Shown: in pieces, positions 1 through 6,175 of the stretch
Numbering within the stretch: the first letter of the stretch is position 1
How the letters are laid out: every line of letters starts with the position of its first letter
Source of the DNA: Nitrospiraceae bacterium
Lineage (GTDB): Bacteria > Nitrospirota > Thermodesulfovibrionia > Thermodesulfovibrionales > UBA9159
Assembly (NCBI GenBank): GCA_003453735.1
Contig: DMNE01000431.1
Location: forward strand, 371-15,310
Direction: 5' to 3'
DNA length: 14,940 bases
Position numbers and translations under genes: made by a program
The notes under the pieces: generated by a model
Seen by the model: only the letters and a program-made list of their open reading frames with translations
Database searches by the model: none
What the model was told of the DNA's origin: nothing

Positions 1-1
1 T

Positions 2-409
2 GTTGTCGCAGAGAAAAGGTTTGTGGACAACGGAGACGGTACGGTCACGGACACGAAGCGGATCTTAATGTGGCAGAAGGGCGATAACGGAAAGGAGGTC
101 ACGTTCAAGGAGGCGCAGAAGTACTGCAAAAGTTTGCGACTGGCAGGCTATGTCGATTGGCGTCTGCCCACGCCCGACGAAGGAGAGACTGCAGTTGCCG
201 TCGAATTGATGATGCCCAGACATTCATCTGATACCTATGCCCGCTTTGATCTCTATTGGTCATCCGACCCTGCGGTCTTGCTCCCATTCAACTATCATCC
301 CTCTCGCGGAGCAGAGGTCTTGAGGGCCTATCCTGCAAACGAGGGCGACCGAGCGTTCGTGAGAGCTGTCCGCTCATTAGGGATCACAAAAGCTGATACT
401 GGCAGCTAG
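2..409 (+). CDS. DUF1566 / Lcl C-terminal domain protein, 5' end outside the window
   Basis: This is the C-terminal part of a DUF1566 (Lcl C-terminal) domain protein. The frame is open from base 2 and reads VVAEKRF directly before VDNGDGTVTD, so the GTG at 23 is probably an internal valine and the gene starts upstream. Family hallmarks are RFVDNGDGTVTDT, LMWQK, a mid-domain AQKYCKSL, YVDWRLPTPDE, LYWSSDP and a final FVRAVRSL, which together cover most of one domain. Such domains are common in secreted or surface proteins of Gram-negative bacteria and resemble a fimbrial/lectin-like fold, but their function is mostly unknown. A signal peptide, if present, lies outside the window. The gene ends in TAG with no obvious terminator behind it. 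Confidence 0.8.
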   Translation, partial: VVAEKRFVDNGDGTVTDTKRILMWQKGDNGKEVTFKEAQKYCKSLRLAGYVDWRLPTPDEGETAVAVELMMPRHSSDTYARFDLYWSSDPAVLLPFNYHPSRGAEVLRAYPANEGDRAFVRAVRSLGITKADTGS

Positions 410-456
410 CAGAGATTTCTCCGACTCTGTTGTGAGCGATTGGTTAAATCCTTGCC

Positions 457-630
457 CTAAAGATCATACCCGACCATGTCCGTCGGTTGGTGAAAGCTCC
501 ACCCAGCCTTGCTCATGACCAGATTATGTACCAGCCCAAAGGCTACACTTCTCGCTGCCTTCCCCAGACCTATGCGCGCCTCAATCAATGTACATACCTC
601 ACGTATCCATGTGAAACAACATTTATTCAT
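457..630 (-). CDS. possible 57-residue ORF coupled to tatA
   Basis: A 57-codon minus-strand frame whose ATG overlaps the tatA TGA stop in an ATGA arrangement, the usual geometry for translational coupling. The peptide starts MNKCCFTWIREVC and continues with a GLGKAARSVAFGLVHNLVM stretch that could form an amphipathic or weakly hydrophobic helix. It stops with TAG at 457-459. I recognise no family, and no separate ribosome binding site is visible, so translation would depend on ribosomes finishing tatA. It could equally be a chance ORF or the remnant of a longer gene. Confidence 0.25.
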   Translation of the reverse strand: MNKCCFTWIREVCTLIEARIGLGKAARSVAFGLVHNLVMSKAGWSFHQPTDMVGYDL

Positions 631-830
631 TTGTCCTCTTTTTTCTCGGTCTCTGAGTTAGCGGGTTTTTCCTCCTTGGGGGTAACGTCTATCTCAGTGG
701 GTTCAGATAGTCCTTTTTTAAAATTCTTTATTGCTTCCCCTATGCCTTTCCCCATCTCCGGCAGTCTCTTCGCACCGAAGAGCACAGCAGCTATGGCCAG
801 AATAACCATTAAATCTTGCGTGCTTAACAT
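627..830 (-). CDS. tatA: Sec-independent protein translocase subunit TatA (TatA/E family)
   Basis: TatA is the small pore-forming component of the twin-arginine pathway, which exports folded, often cofactor-bearing proteins across the inner membrane together with TatC. The 67-residue product has a short N-terminal membrane helix (about residues 6-19, LMVILAIAAVLFGA) and the family hinge FGAKRLPEMGKG. An amphipathic helix (GIGEAIKNFKKGL, about residues 28-41) follows, then a charged, disordered Lys/Glu-rich tail. Length and order are typical of short TatA/E proteins. The start is supported by AAGGAGGAG at 834-842, about five bases upstream. tatC is not in this window. The possible 57-codon ORF at 457-630 overlaps its stop codon. 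Confidence 0.93.
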   Translation of the reverse strand: MLSTQDLMVILAIAAVLFGAKRLPEMGKGIGEAIKNFKKGLSEPTEIDVTPKEEKPANSETEKKEDK

Positions 831-868
831 ACACTCCTCCTTCTAAAGTGACCGTGACATATCAGTTT

Positions 869-897
869 CTGACAATTTTCTCTCACGAACTTATTAT
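869..897 (+). promoter_or_regulatory. candidate sigma-70 promoter, plus strand
   Basis: CTGACA at 869-874 (5 of 6 to TTGACA) is followed after 17 bp by TATTAT at 892-897 (5 of 6 to TATAAT). A perfect TATAAT overlaps at 895-900 but would have a 20-bp spacer. A transcript from here would run into the hairpin pair at 951-997 and on toward dedA, about 370 bp away. The AT-rich core also reads as TATAAT on the minus strand toward tatA, but without a good -35 box. Confidence 0.3.
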
Positions 898-950
898 AAT
901 AGAAAAATGTGCGCTTTTTCTTTAAAATGCATGCGTGCGTCCTTTAGTGA

Positions 951-997
951 TGGGTGGCATGCACCCACGTTGCTTTGAAGGCTGCAAAAATACAGCC
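951..997. other. two adjacent short hairpins
   Basis: The first is TGGGTG-gcatg-CACCCA (951-967), a perfect 6-bp stem. The second is GGCTG-caaaaata-CAGCC (980-997), a perfect 5-bp stem with an A-rich loop. Neither is followed by a T tract, so they do not look like intrinsic terminators. They match no riboswitch class that I could recognise by eye. Confidence 0.4.
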
Positions 998-1073
998 CCG
1001 GAGCCATGCTCATTGTTTTGATGTTTGGGGAATCGGTATTTGTATCCGTTGATAACAAGGAGGTGATAACTGT

Positions 1074-1205
1074 TTATTCAGCAGGCTTAACGTGATGCTT
1101 TACAGGAACAAGATTGAACGAATCCTGAGGGTATGGTACATCATTAAAATAACCGTTTGGCATAGATAAGGTCTTCACGATTTTTTCCAGATACCTGTTT
1201 GCCAC
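1074..1205 (-). pseudogene. coding-like 43-codon frame, possible small gene or 3' remnant
   Basis: The minus-strand frame from GTG (1203-1205) to TAA (1074-1076) encodes 43 residues with protein-like composition, including RYLEKIVKTLSMPNGYF and VPVKHHVKPAE. A stop codon lies immediately upstream of the GTG and no SD is visible. A run of six A (on the minus strand) sits near the 5' end, so a frameshifted remnant of a longer gene is plausible. I recognise no family. It could also be a genuine small protein or chance. Confidence 0.22.
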
Positions 1206-1266
1206 TTAATGGTAAGCATCGCGCGTACTATAAGGATGAGGTTTGGTTGTATAGAAGAAACCTGGG

Positions 1267-1848
1267 ATGATAATGATATCAACGACGACACTTGAACATC
1301 TCGTCAGAACTTACGGTTATTGGGCTCTACTTGTCGGCACTTTCTTTGAAGGCGAAACAATAGTCATAATCGGCGGGCTTACTGCACAATTGGGGTATTT
1401 AGAATTACCCTGGGTAATGGTTGTTGCATTTATCGGAAGTTTCTCCGGAGACCAAATTTATTTTTTCATAGGACGCGTAAGAGGTAAAGCCCTACTTTCG
1501 AAACATCTTAAGTGGCACAACCATGTCAATAAGGTGCATCGGCTCCTAGAGAGGTATAATGATCTATTAATGCTCGGATTCAGGTTTGTTTATGGGATAA
1601 GAATAATGACTCCTTTTGTACTCGCCATGAATCATCGCATTAAGACAGGTCGCTTTATTCTCTTCAATGCCATTGGTGCTCTACTATGGTCGGCGGTTAT
1701 TTCGGCAGGTGGATATCTTTTCGGCCACGCACTTGAAAAGTTAATTAAGGACGCAAAACGCTACGAATTCGATTTAATTTTGGCAGTTTTCATTATCGGA
1801 ATTGTTATATGGGGTATTCGCAAGTATAGAGAAAACAGGACGCGATAA
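1267..1848 (+). CDS. DedA-family (SNARE-associated/VTT domain) inner-membrane protein
   Basis: A 193-residue polytopic membrane protein of the DedA superfamily. These proteins are linked to lipid scrambling/flipping (including undecaprenyl-phosphate recycling), envelope integrity and proton-motive-force balance. Features in order: the acidic re-entrant segment VGTFFEGETIVIIGG (residues 23-37, Glu28 and Glu30), then GDQIYFFIGRVRG (61-73). Next comes the basic segment FRFVYGIRIMTPFVLAM (105-121, Arg106 and Arg112), then FNAIGALLWS (133-142) and a C-terminal membrane helix (about 168-184). The acidic/basic pair resembles residues known to be essential in E. coli DedA proteins. ATG codons at 1267 and 1273 are both possible, and the SD is weak. 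It stands alone, with no cotranscribed neighbour, so its substrate cannot be inferred. Confidence 0.88.
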   Translation: MIMISTTTLEHLVRTYGYWALLVGTFFEGETIVIIGGLTAQLGYLELPWVMVVAFIGSFSGDQIYFFIGRVRGKALLSKHLKWHNHVNKVHRLLERYNDLLMLGFRFVYGIRIMTPFVLAMNHRIKTGRFILFNAIGALLWSAVISAGGYLFGHALEKLIKDAKRYEFDLILAVFIIGIVIWGIRKYRENRTR

Positions 1849-2030
1849 GCACTTACAGCAAAGCAACTGCCTACTGAGCCTTCCCGATTGTGGACAAGAA
1901 GTTCTGGAGGAACGTAAGAGGACATTATCGGAAAGCTTCTGCTATAGGTAATGCCCCTTGATTTCGTGTGATTTTTGTCTGTGCGAAAGATGTGCAAATT
2001 GCAGTGGATCAAACGCCGTTCATGCCTTAA

Positions 2031-2321
2031 TCATGCTTTATTCTGTTTTACTTGTTTATCCTTGATAAATCCCTCTTCTGAGAGGACTTTTCTGTGAAAT
2101 TCGCAATCGTAGCAGACAATTTTCTTTGAAAATAAACCTCTCACTTCGCCAAAGGAGTATGTACCTACGATAGCCCAACACATCCTCCCTCCGTTCACCC
2201 CTCCATTTGCACCACTGCTTGCAGCACATATGGATGCAGGACAGATTCCGAGCTCCTTCGCTCTTTCCCCATTAGGCTCCCTCCCGCACTTCATATATTC
2301 CCAACAATTGATCTTTTTCAC
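2031..2321 (-). CDS. two-CW domain protein (small cysteine-rich protein)
   Basis: A 96-residue cysteine-rich soluble protein. Two Cys-Trp pairs, C6-W7 and C48-W49, give the two-CW family its name. The remaining cysteines lie in the patterns KCGREPNG (C12), GICPASIC (C27, C32) and CYDCEF (C70, C73), with a GGRMCW motif around the second pair. Such proteins occur in many Desulfobacterota and Nitrospirota. Their role is unknown, and the CX2C and CX4C spacings suggest a bound metal or Fe-S cluster (inference). The start is GTG, chosen because GAGGG (2328-2332) lies six bases upstream. A 6-bp hairpin at 2346-2362 lies in the leader. It is monocistronic as far as can be seen. Confidence 0.82.
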   Translation of the reverse strand: MKKINCWEYMKCGREPNGERAKELGICPASICAASSGANGGVNGGRMCWAIVGTYSFGEVRGLFSKKIVCYDCEFHRKVLSEEGFIKDKQVKQNKA

Positions 2322-2345
2322 AATATACCCTCGTGCATTCCATTG

Positions 2346-2362
2346 AAAGGATAGATTCCTTT
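2346..2362 (-). promoter_or_regulatory. hairpin in the leader of the two-CW gene
   Basis: AAAGGA-tagat-TCCTTT is a perfect 6-bp stem lying 13 bases upstream of the GAGGG ribosome binding site of the minus-strand two-CW gene. One arm (AAAGGA) resembles a Shine-Dalgarno core. Its role is unknown, and no strong promoter was found upstream. Confidence 0.25.
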
Positions 2363-2443
2363 GATGATCTTTTGTACAATTCTTTTTATCACAGAAATCT
2401 CTGAGTGTCCAATAAATAAATCAAATCGGTTCATAGATATTTT

Positions 2444-2515
2444 TAAGAAGGGGGGAGCGGTAATTCCTTCTTATTCTATGAGAGGTGAAAACGACCAGGC
2501 TTTTTTGTAACCTCT
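2444..2515. repeat. two adjacent inverted repeats
   Basis: TAAGAAGG (2444-2451) pairs with CCTTCTTA (2466-2473), an 8-bp stem with a 14-nt loop. AGAGGT (2481-2486) pairs with ACCTCT (2510-2515), with an inner AAAA/TTTT pairing. Neither has the G+C-rich stem plus T-run of an intrinsic terminator. Confidence 0.35.
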
Positions 2516-2609
2516 GATTTCTCTGGACAACCAGCTGGCATTTATGTCCCCTTTGGATATGCGAGACTTCGTTTGGCTGCGGCGGTCCGGGCAGGCCATC
2601 GTCAAACGT

Positions 2610-2655
2610 GGAGAGGATAAAGCAAAGACAGGCTAAAACCGCTTTGCGAGTCTCC
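2610..2655. repeat. nested inverted repeat
   Basis: GGAGA (2610-2614) pairs with TCTCC (2651-2655), and inside it GCAAAG (2622-2627) pairs with CTTTGC (2642-2647). The result is a two-segment stem with an asymmetric internal loop. The purpose is unknown. Confidence 0.35.
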
Positions 2656-2822
2656 TTCTCCGACCGGGCTTCAACGTCCGATGAGAACGTAAACCTCAGA
2701 AGAAGGACTAAACACTATGGGGCGAAGGCTACTGTAACAAGCAAAACTCGTGTGCATGCCCGGCAAAGCCGTCATAGCCGCATCAGCCGCAGTTCCCCTT
2801 CACGCTACATGCTAAAAGCTAA

Positions 2823-2859
2823 CCCCGGCAGGGGATGCCCCCGAATGCTATTCCGGGGC
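2823..2859. repeat. tandem GC-rich hairpins
   Basis: CCCC-ggca-GGGG (2823-2834) is followed by GCCCC-c-GAAT-gct-ATTC-c-GGGGC (2837-2859), a 9-bp stem with one C-C mismatch. The outer CCCCGG (2823-2828) can alternatively pair with CCGGGG (2853-2858), so the two forms compete. No T tract follows on either strand. Confidence 0.45.
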
Positions 2860-3113
2860 GCATGTCATAAAAACACAGTGTGGTGCACGGAAAACAACCG
2901 ATAAACTCTTAAGAGAAACGTAATCGGCTTGTGATTTAAAGTTCATAAGCTTTTGGTGAGACAGTCGTAGTCGATTTTGACCGCCCTTCCTAAAGCGCAG
3001 CCTTGCAAAGATTTCAGAATGATTGACGAATGATGTGAAAGACTTCCTTAAAATTGCCAATGTAAGGTCCGTTTTATAACTGAATTCAAACAATTGCGCA
3101 TTTTTTGTTGCAG

Positions 3114-3142
3114 TTGCAAGTCTTCGATGCCTCCGCTATACT
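3114..3142 (+). promoter_or_regulatory. sigma-70-type promoter of sodC
   Basis: TTGCAA at 3114-3119 and TATACT at 3137-3142 are separated by exactly 17 bp. Transcription would start near 3149, giving a leader of about 35 bases that contains the GGAGG ribosome binding site at 3172-3176. This is one of the better-formed promoters in the window. Confidence 0.6.
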
Positions 3143-3184
3143 TTTATTGATAAACCATAAATTTTTGACGAGGAGGGTATGCCT

Positions 3185-3706
3185 ATGTGGAAAACCATAT
3201 TTGTCACGGTATTTGTTCTGTCTGTCGTGGGGTTTGCTTTTGCCGAGGATATCGTCATCACTGTTAATTTGGTGAATGAACAGGGGGTAGGGAAGGAGAT
3301 TGGTACGGTCACCGCATCTGACAGCAAGTATGGGCTTATGCTGACGCCGCAATTGAGCGACCTGACGCCGGGGCTACACGGCTTCCACGTACACGAGAAG
3401 CCAGACTGTTCCCATGCCATGAAGGAAGGGAAAGCAGTTCCGGCGCTTGCGGCTGGCGGGCATTATGACCCTGCCTCTACAGGTAAGCATGAAGGACCCT
3501 ACGGCAACGGACACATTGGTGACCTTCCGCCGCTGTATGTCGCTGCTGACGGTAAGGCAACCCTTCCTGTCCTTGCCCCGCGGTTGAAGGTAGCAGACAT
3601 CAAGGGGCGGTCCCTTATGATCCATGCCGGTGGCGATAACTATTCCGACATACCCGCACCACTTGGCGGCGGTGGCGCCCGAGTGGCCTGCGGCGTGATC
3701 AAGTAG
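3185..3706 (+). CDS. sodC: periplasmic Cu/Zn superoxide dismutase
   Basis: SodC converts superoxide to hydrogen peroxide and oxygen in the periplasm. I prefer the ATG at 3185 to the one at 3179, because AGGAGGG (3171-3177) is only one base from the first but seven from the second. That gives 173 residues with a signal peptide (MWKTIF then a hydrophobic core, cleavage after AFA near residue 20). All metal ligands are present: Cu by H68, H70, H93 and H147; Zn by H93, H102, H110 and D113. The motifs are GFHVHEKPDC, GGHYDP, GKHEGP, GNGHIGDLPPL and MIHAGGDN. C75 and C169 would form the conserved disulfide. The gene has its own promoter and terminator, so it is monocistronic. Confidence 0.96.
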   Translation: MWKTIFVTVFVLSVVGFAFAEDIVITVNLVNEQGVGKEIGTVTASDSKYGLMLTPQLSDLTPGLHGFHVHEKPDCSHAMKEGKAVPALAAGGHYDPASTGKHEGPYGNGHIGDLPPLYVAADGKATLPVLAPRLKVADIKGRSLMIHAGGDNYSDIPAPLGGGGARVACGVIK

Positions 3707-3720
3707 AAACTTCACCATGC

Positions 3721-3752
3721 CCTCCCTCCCCGGCACGGGGAGGGAGGATTTC
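3721..3752 (+). terminator. intrinsic terminator of sodC
   Basis: A perfect 12-bp GC-rich stem (3721-3732 with 3736-3747) closed by a GCA loop, starting 14 bases after the sodC TAG. The T tract is short (ATTTC), but stem strength and position make termination likely. Confidence 0.75.
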
Positions 3753-3945
3753 ATACAATGATCGCCTCAGGAAGTTGGGACATGAGTTGCTTCCAAGTTT
3801 CCTGTTTTTGCGAATCGCCATTAGTGCTGCTCGAATCACGTCATGGATATTTGTCCACAGTTTTAGGTATGTTCAACGAGGTTCTTTTTAAAAAACTTTC
3901 TTGCACAGGTTGCTTTTCGGTCAATATTTCCGCTAAATTAAATCC

Positions 3946-5460
3946 ATGGCTAAAGATTATAAGAGACAAGAGCTTTCAGCACTCTATGAAATCAGCAAAA
4001 TCTTAGGTTCGTCTTTAGATCTTAAGGTTAACCTGAAGAGTGCCATGAAGGTCCTTGCAGAATTCATGGATATGAAGCGTGGCACTGTTGCGCTCAAGGA
4101 TAACAGTGAGATCGCCATGGTTGTTTCCCATGGACTTACTGAGGAGGAGATAAAAAGGGGAAGGTATAAGTTGGGAGAAGGGATCATCGGAAAAGTTGCA
4201 AAGCTGGGCTCACCTATTGTTATTCCCAATGTGGGGGACGAACCCTTCTTTCTCAATAAAACCGATTCGAGGCGGGAGGTAAATAAAGATGATATTGCCT
4301 TCCTCTGTGTGCCCATCAAATTCAAGTCCGAGGTGTTGGGCGTGCTCAGTGTTGACCGGTTGTTCAGTTCAAAAGGCATCTCGTTTGAAGAAGATTTACG
4401 GCTGCTGAAAATCATCGCTTCTCTCATCGCACAATCAGTAAAGCTCAACAGAGAGGTGGAGAAGGAGAAGGAAGCTCTCCTAGAGGAGACCGAGGAATTG
4501 CGCAGGAGACTCAAGGGCAAGTATAGCATCGGGAATGTCATCGGTCAGTCGGAAAGGATGCAGGAGGTTTTCGAATCGGTTCACCGAGTTGCTGCTTCAA
4601 AGGCGACGGCCCTCCTCAGGGGTGAAAGCGGAACAGGGAAGGAACTTATTGCAAAGGCGATCCATTATATGAGTCCGCGGACAAAAGGACCGTTCATAAA
4701 ATTCAATTGTGCCTCCATCCCCGAGGGCCTTCTTGAATCAGAACTCTTAGGTCATGAGAAAGGAGCCTTTACCGGTGCGGTCTCAGCGAGGAAGGGAAAG
4801 TTTGAGCTTGCGGATAAAGGTACTATATTCCTCGATGAGATTGGTGACCTTCCTTTTAATCTTCAACCCAAGATTCTCCGCGTTTTACAGGAAAGAGAAT
4901 TCGAGCGGGTCGGCGGAGAGAAAACGATAAAAGTAGATGTCCGCCTTATCGCGGCAACGAGCAGAAATCTCGAAGAGCTTGTAAAGGCCAGCAAGTTCAG
5001 AGAAGACCTTTATTACCGGCTCAATGTCGTGCCCATATTTCTTCCAGCATTGAGAGAGAGAAAAGAAGATATACCCCTCTTGACAGAATTCTTCCTCAAA
5101 CGGTTTAATGAAGAAAATCAGAAAAACATATCGCACTCACCGGAAGCCCTCAGGATTCTTATGGAGTATGACTGGCCGGGAAATGTGCGTGAACTGGAGA
5201 ACACGATCGAGCGACTTGTGGTCATGTCTCATAGAAGTATCATCAGGGCTTCAGACCTCCCCGTCGCCCTAAGGATACCTGAAACAACGGTTATGCCACC
5301 GAAAGGCTCCCTGAAATCGACCATTGAGGAAACTGAAAAATTGAGGATACTCGCAGCCCTTGAAAAGACCGCATGGGTTCAGGCAAAGGCGGCGAAAGTC
5401 CTTGGAATCACGCCAAGACAGATCGGTTATAAGATACTAAAATACGGACTGAAAAAATGA
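3946..5460 (+). CDS. nifA: NifA-like sigma-54-dependent activator (GAF-AAA+-Fis)
   Basis: A 504-residue bacterial enhancer-binding protein that would drive sigma-54 promoters by ATP-dependent remodelling. Residues about 10-165 form a GAF sensor domain, followed by a charged coiled-coil linker (about 165-192). The AAA+ domain (about 196-430) has Walker A GESGTGKE (226-233), the sigma-54-contacting GAFTGA loop (273-278), Walker B GTIFLDEIGDL (292-302) and arginine-finger region FREDLYYRLN (351-360). The C-terminal Fis-type helix-turn-helix contains WVQAKAAKVLGITPRQIGY (477-495), close to the NifA/AnfA signature. The only cysteines are C121 and C255, so the oxygen-sensing Cys cluster of alphaproteobacterial NifA is absent. 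No nif genes or partner kinase are in the window, so the regulon is inferred from the HTH only. No clear SD precedes the ATG. Confidence 0.85.
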   Translation: MAKDYKRQELSALYEISKILGSSLDLKVNLKSAMKVLAEFMDMKRGTVALKDNSEIAMVVSHGLTEEEIKRGRYKLGEGIIGKVAKLGSPIVIPNVGDEPFFLNKTDSRREVNKDDIAFLCVPIKFKSEVLGVLSVDRLFSSKGISFEEDLRLLKIIASLIAQSVKLNREVEKEKEALLEETEELRRRLKGKYSIGNVIGQSERMQEVFESVHRVAASKATALLRGESGTGKELIAKAIHYMSPRTKGPFIKFNCASIPEGLLESELLGHEKGAFTGAVSARKGKFELADKGTIFLDEIGDLPFNLQPKILRVLQEREFERVGGEKTIKVDVRLIAATSRNLEELVKASKFREDLYYRLNVVPIFLPALRERKEDIPLLTEFFLKRFNEENQKNISHSPEALRILMEYDWPGNVRELENTIERLVVMSHRSIIRASDLPVALRIPETTVMPPKGSLKSTIEETEKLRILAALEKTAWVQAKAAKVLGITPRQIGYKILKYGLKK

Positions 5461-5461
5461 C

Positions 5462-5510
5462 ACCCCACGGCAAGCTGCGGGCCATCCTGCAAAGAGGGGT
5501 AATTATTTTT
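5462..5510 (+). terminator. weak terminator-like element after the NifA-like gene
   Basis: ACCCC (5462-5466) can pair with GGGGT (5496-5500) across a partly structured 29-nt loop, and AATTATTTTT follows. The stem is short, so this is a tentative call. Confidence 0.3.
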
Positions 5511-5592
5511 ATAACAAAATACGATGGTATTTGGACATCAGGAGGACTTGATCATAACCCTCATGATGCTGTGAGGAAAAACCGCTAGCGAC

Positions 5593-5625
5593 ATCCTTTT
5601 CCGGAAGTTCCCGACTTCCGAGGAT
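5593..5625. terminator. bulged hairpin between convergent genes
   Basis: CGGAAGT (5602-5608) and ACTTCCG (5614-5620) form a perfect 7-bp stem with a 5-nt loop. It is extended by ATCCT (5593-5597) and AGGAT (5621-5625) across a 4-nt bulge. It lies between the plus-strand regulator and minus-strand rplQ, where transcripts from both sides should end. No adjacent T run is present on either strand; the nearest minus-strand TTTTT is about 20 nt beyond. It may stabilise 3' ends rather than act as a classic terminator. Confidence 0.35.
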
Positions 5626-5714
5626 TCGCTCCTCATGTGGGCAGGCCCAGCCGGGGGAAAACCAGAAACTGCAGCACTAGCCAAGCACACACTATTCCAA
5701 TTCCCAAAAGCCAG

Positions 5715-6143
5715 TCATTCATTGCCCTTACCCTTAGGTTGCTCTTTTGACTTCTCCCTCTTGGCCTCCCGTTTTTGTCTTACCTCTTCATAATCGACAA
5801 ACTCGAGGACTGCCATGGGAGCACCGTCATTAATCCTGTTTCTTGTCTGGACAAGTCTGAGATACCCGCCGTTCCTTCCGGAAAATCTCGGAGCTATCTC
5901 ATTGAAAAGCTTTGAAATAGCATCTCGGTTGGGGACTTGGGAGAGCGCAACGCGTTTGGAATGCAGATCGCCCTTTATACCCATAGTTACAACCCTTTCG
6001 GCGAGTTTTTTTGCTTCCTTAGCCTTAGCCAGTGTCGTCTCTATCCTCTGGTGTTCAAATAAAGAAATCAGCAGGCCCCTCAGGAGCGCCTTTCTCTGAT
6101 TCGCCGTTCTGCCAAATAGTCTGCCGGAAACTCTATGCCGCAT
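5715..6143 (-). CDS. rplQ: 50S ribosomal protein L17
   Basis: L17 (bL17) is a bacteria-specific large-subunit protein near the peptide exit tunnel. The 142-residue product has the conserved start MRHRVSGRLFGRTANQRKAL, an arginine-rich RNA-binding N-terminus, and GGYLRLVQTRNRINDGAPMA (about 92-111). A 25-residue Lys/Glu-rich tail (REAKREKSKEQPKGKGNE) extends past the core fold. It is the last gene of the alpha operon, 32 bases after rpoA. The SD GGAGG lies about 11 bases upstream, longer than for its neighbours. Confidence 0.97.
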   Translation of the reverse strand: MRHRVSGRLFGRTANQRKALLRGLLISLFEHQRIETTLAKAKEAKKLAERVVTMGIKGDLHSKRVALSQVPNRDAISKLFNEIAPRFSGRNGGYLRLVQTRNRINDGAPMAVLEFVDYEEVRQKREAKREKSKEQPKGKGNE

Positions 6144-6175
6144 TCCTGTTTATACCTCCACGCTCAGATATACCA

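Larger units (their letters stand above)
831..1266. other. 436-bp spacer between tatA and dedA: hairpins, orphan SD, possible gene remnant
   Basis: No convincing full gene lies here. The spacer holds a plus-strand promoter-like pair, CTGACA (869-874) and TATTAT (892-897) with 17-bp spacing. It also holds two short hairpins (951-967, 980-997). A perfect SD-like string, AAGGAGGTGAT, at about 1057-1067 has no ATG/GTG/TTG at a usable distance. A coding-like minus-strand frame occupies 1074-1205. The spacer separates two divergent genes, so promoters for both should lie in it. A weak SD (GAAG/GGG) precedes dedA. Confidence 0.5.
2322..3113. other. gene-poor spacer with clustered inverted repeats
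   Basis: About 800 bp before the sodC promoter with no recognisable gene. ORFs of 81-98 codons exist on both strands but lack ribosome binding sites and family motifs. The stretch has an unusual number of inverted repeats: 2346-2362, 2444-2473, 2481-2515, 2610-2655, 2823-2834 and 2837-2859. The part from about 2560 to 2900 looks more GC-rich than its flanks. It may be a decayed gene or mobile element, or a structured RNA. No terminal repeats or transposase motifs were seen. Confidence 0.5.

Noticed and set aside
487-846. 119-codon plus-strand ORF
   Set aside because: It is the antisense shadow of tatA, which has strong family motifs and an SD.
900-1066. possible cyclic-di-GMP or other riboswitch
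   Set aside because: The hairpins lack the conserved GEMM core and no other class could be matched by eye.
1890-1961. short plus-strand coding-like stretch (VDKKFWRNVRGHYRKASA)
   Set aside because: Only 23 codons from a GTG, no SD and no known family; too little to call even a remnant.
1761-2012. 83-codon minus-strand ORF overlapping the dedA 3' end
   Set aside because: It overlaps a well-supported gene antisense, has no SD and has low-complexity, shadow-like content.
2608-2904. 98-codon plus-strand ORF with an Arg/Ser-rich product
   Set aside because: It starts at GTG without an SD, shows no family motif, and its sequence is folded into inverted repeats. It is probably noncoding.
2848-3093. 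81-codon minus-strand ORF
   Set aside because: TTG start, no ribosome binding site, no recognisable motif, and it crosses the hairpin cluster.
3374-3754. 126-codon minus-strand ORF
   Set aside because: Antisense shadow of sodC running through its terminator.
3893-3920. possible sigma-54 promoter (TTGCACAGGTTGC) before the NifA-like gene
   Set aside because: The GG and GC elements are not ten bases apart as sigma-54 requires, and the GG is missing.
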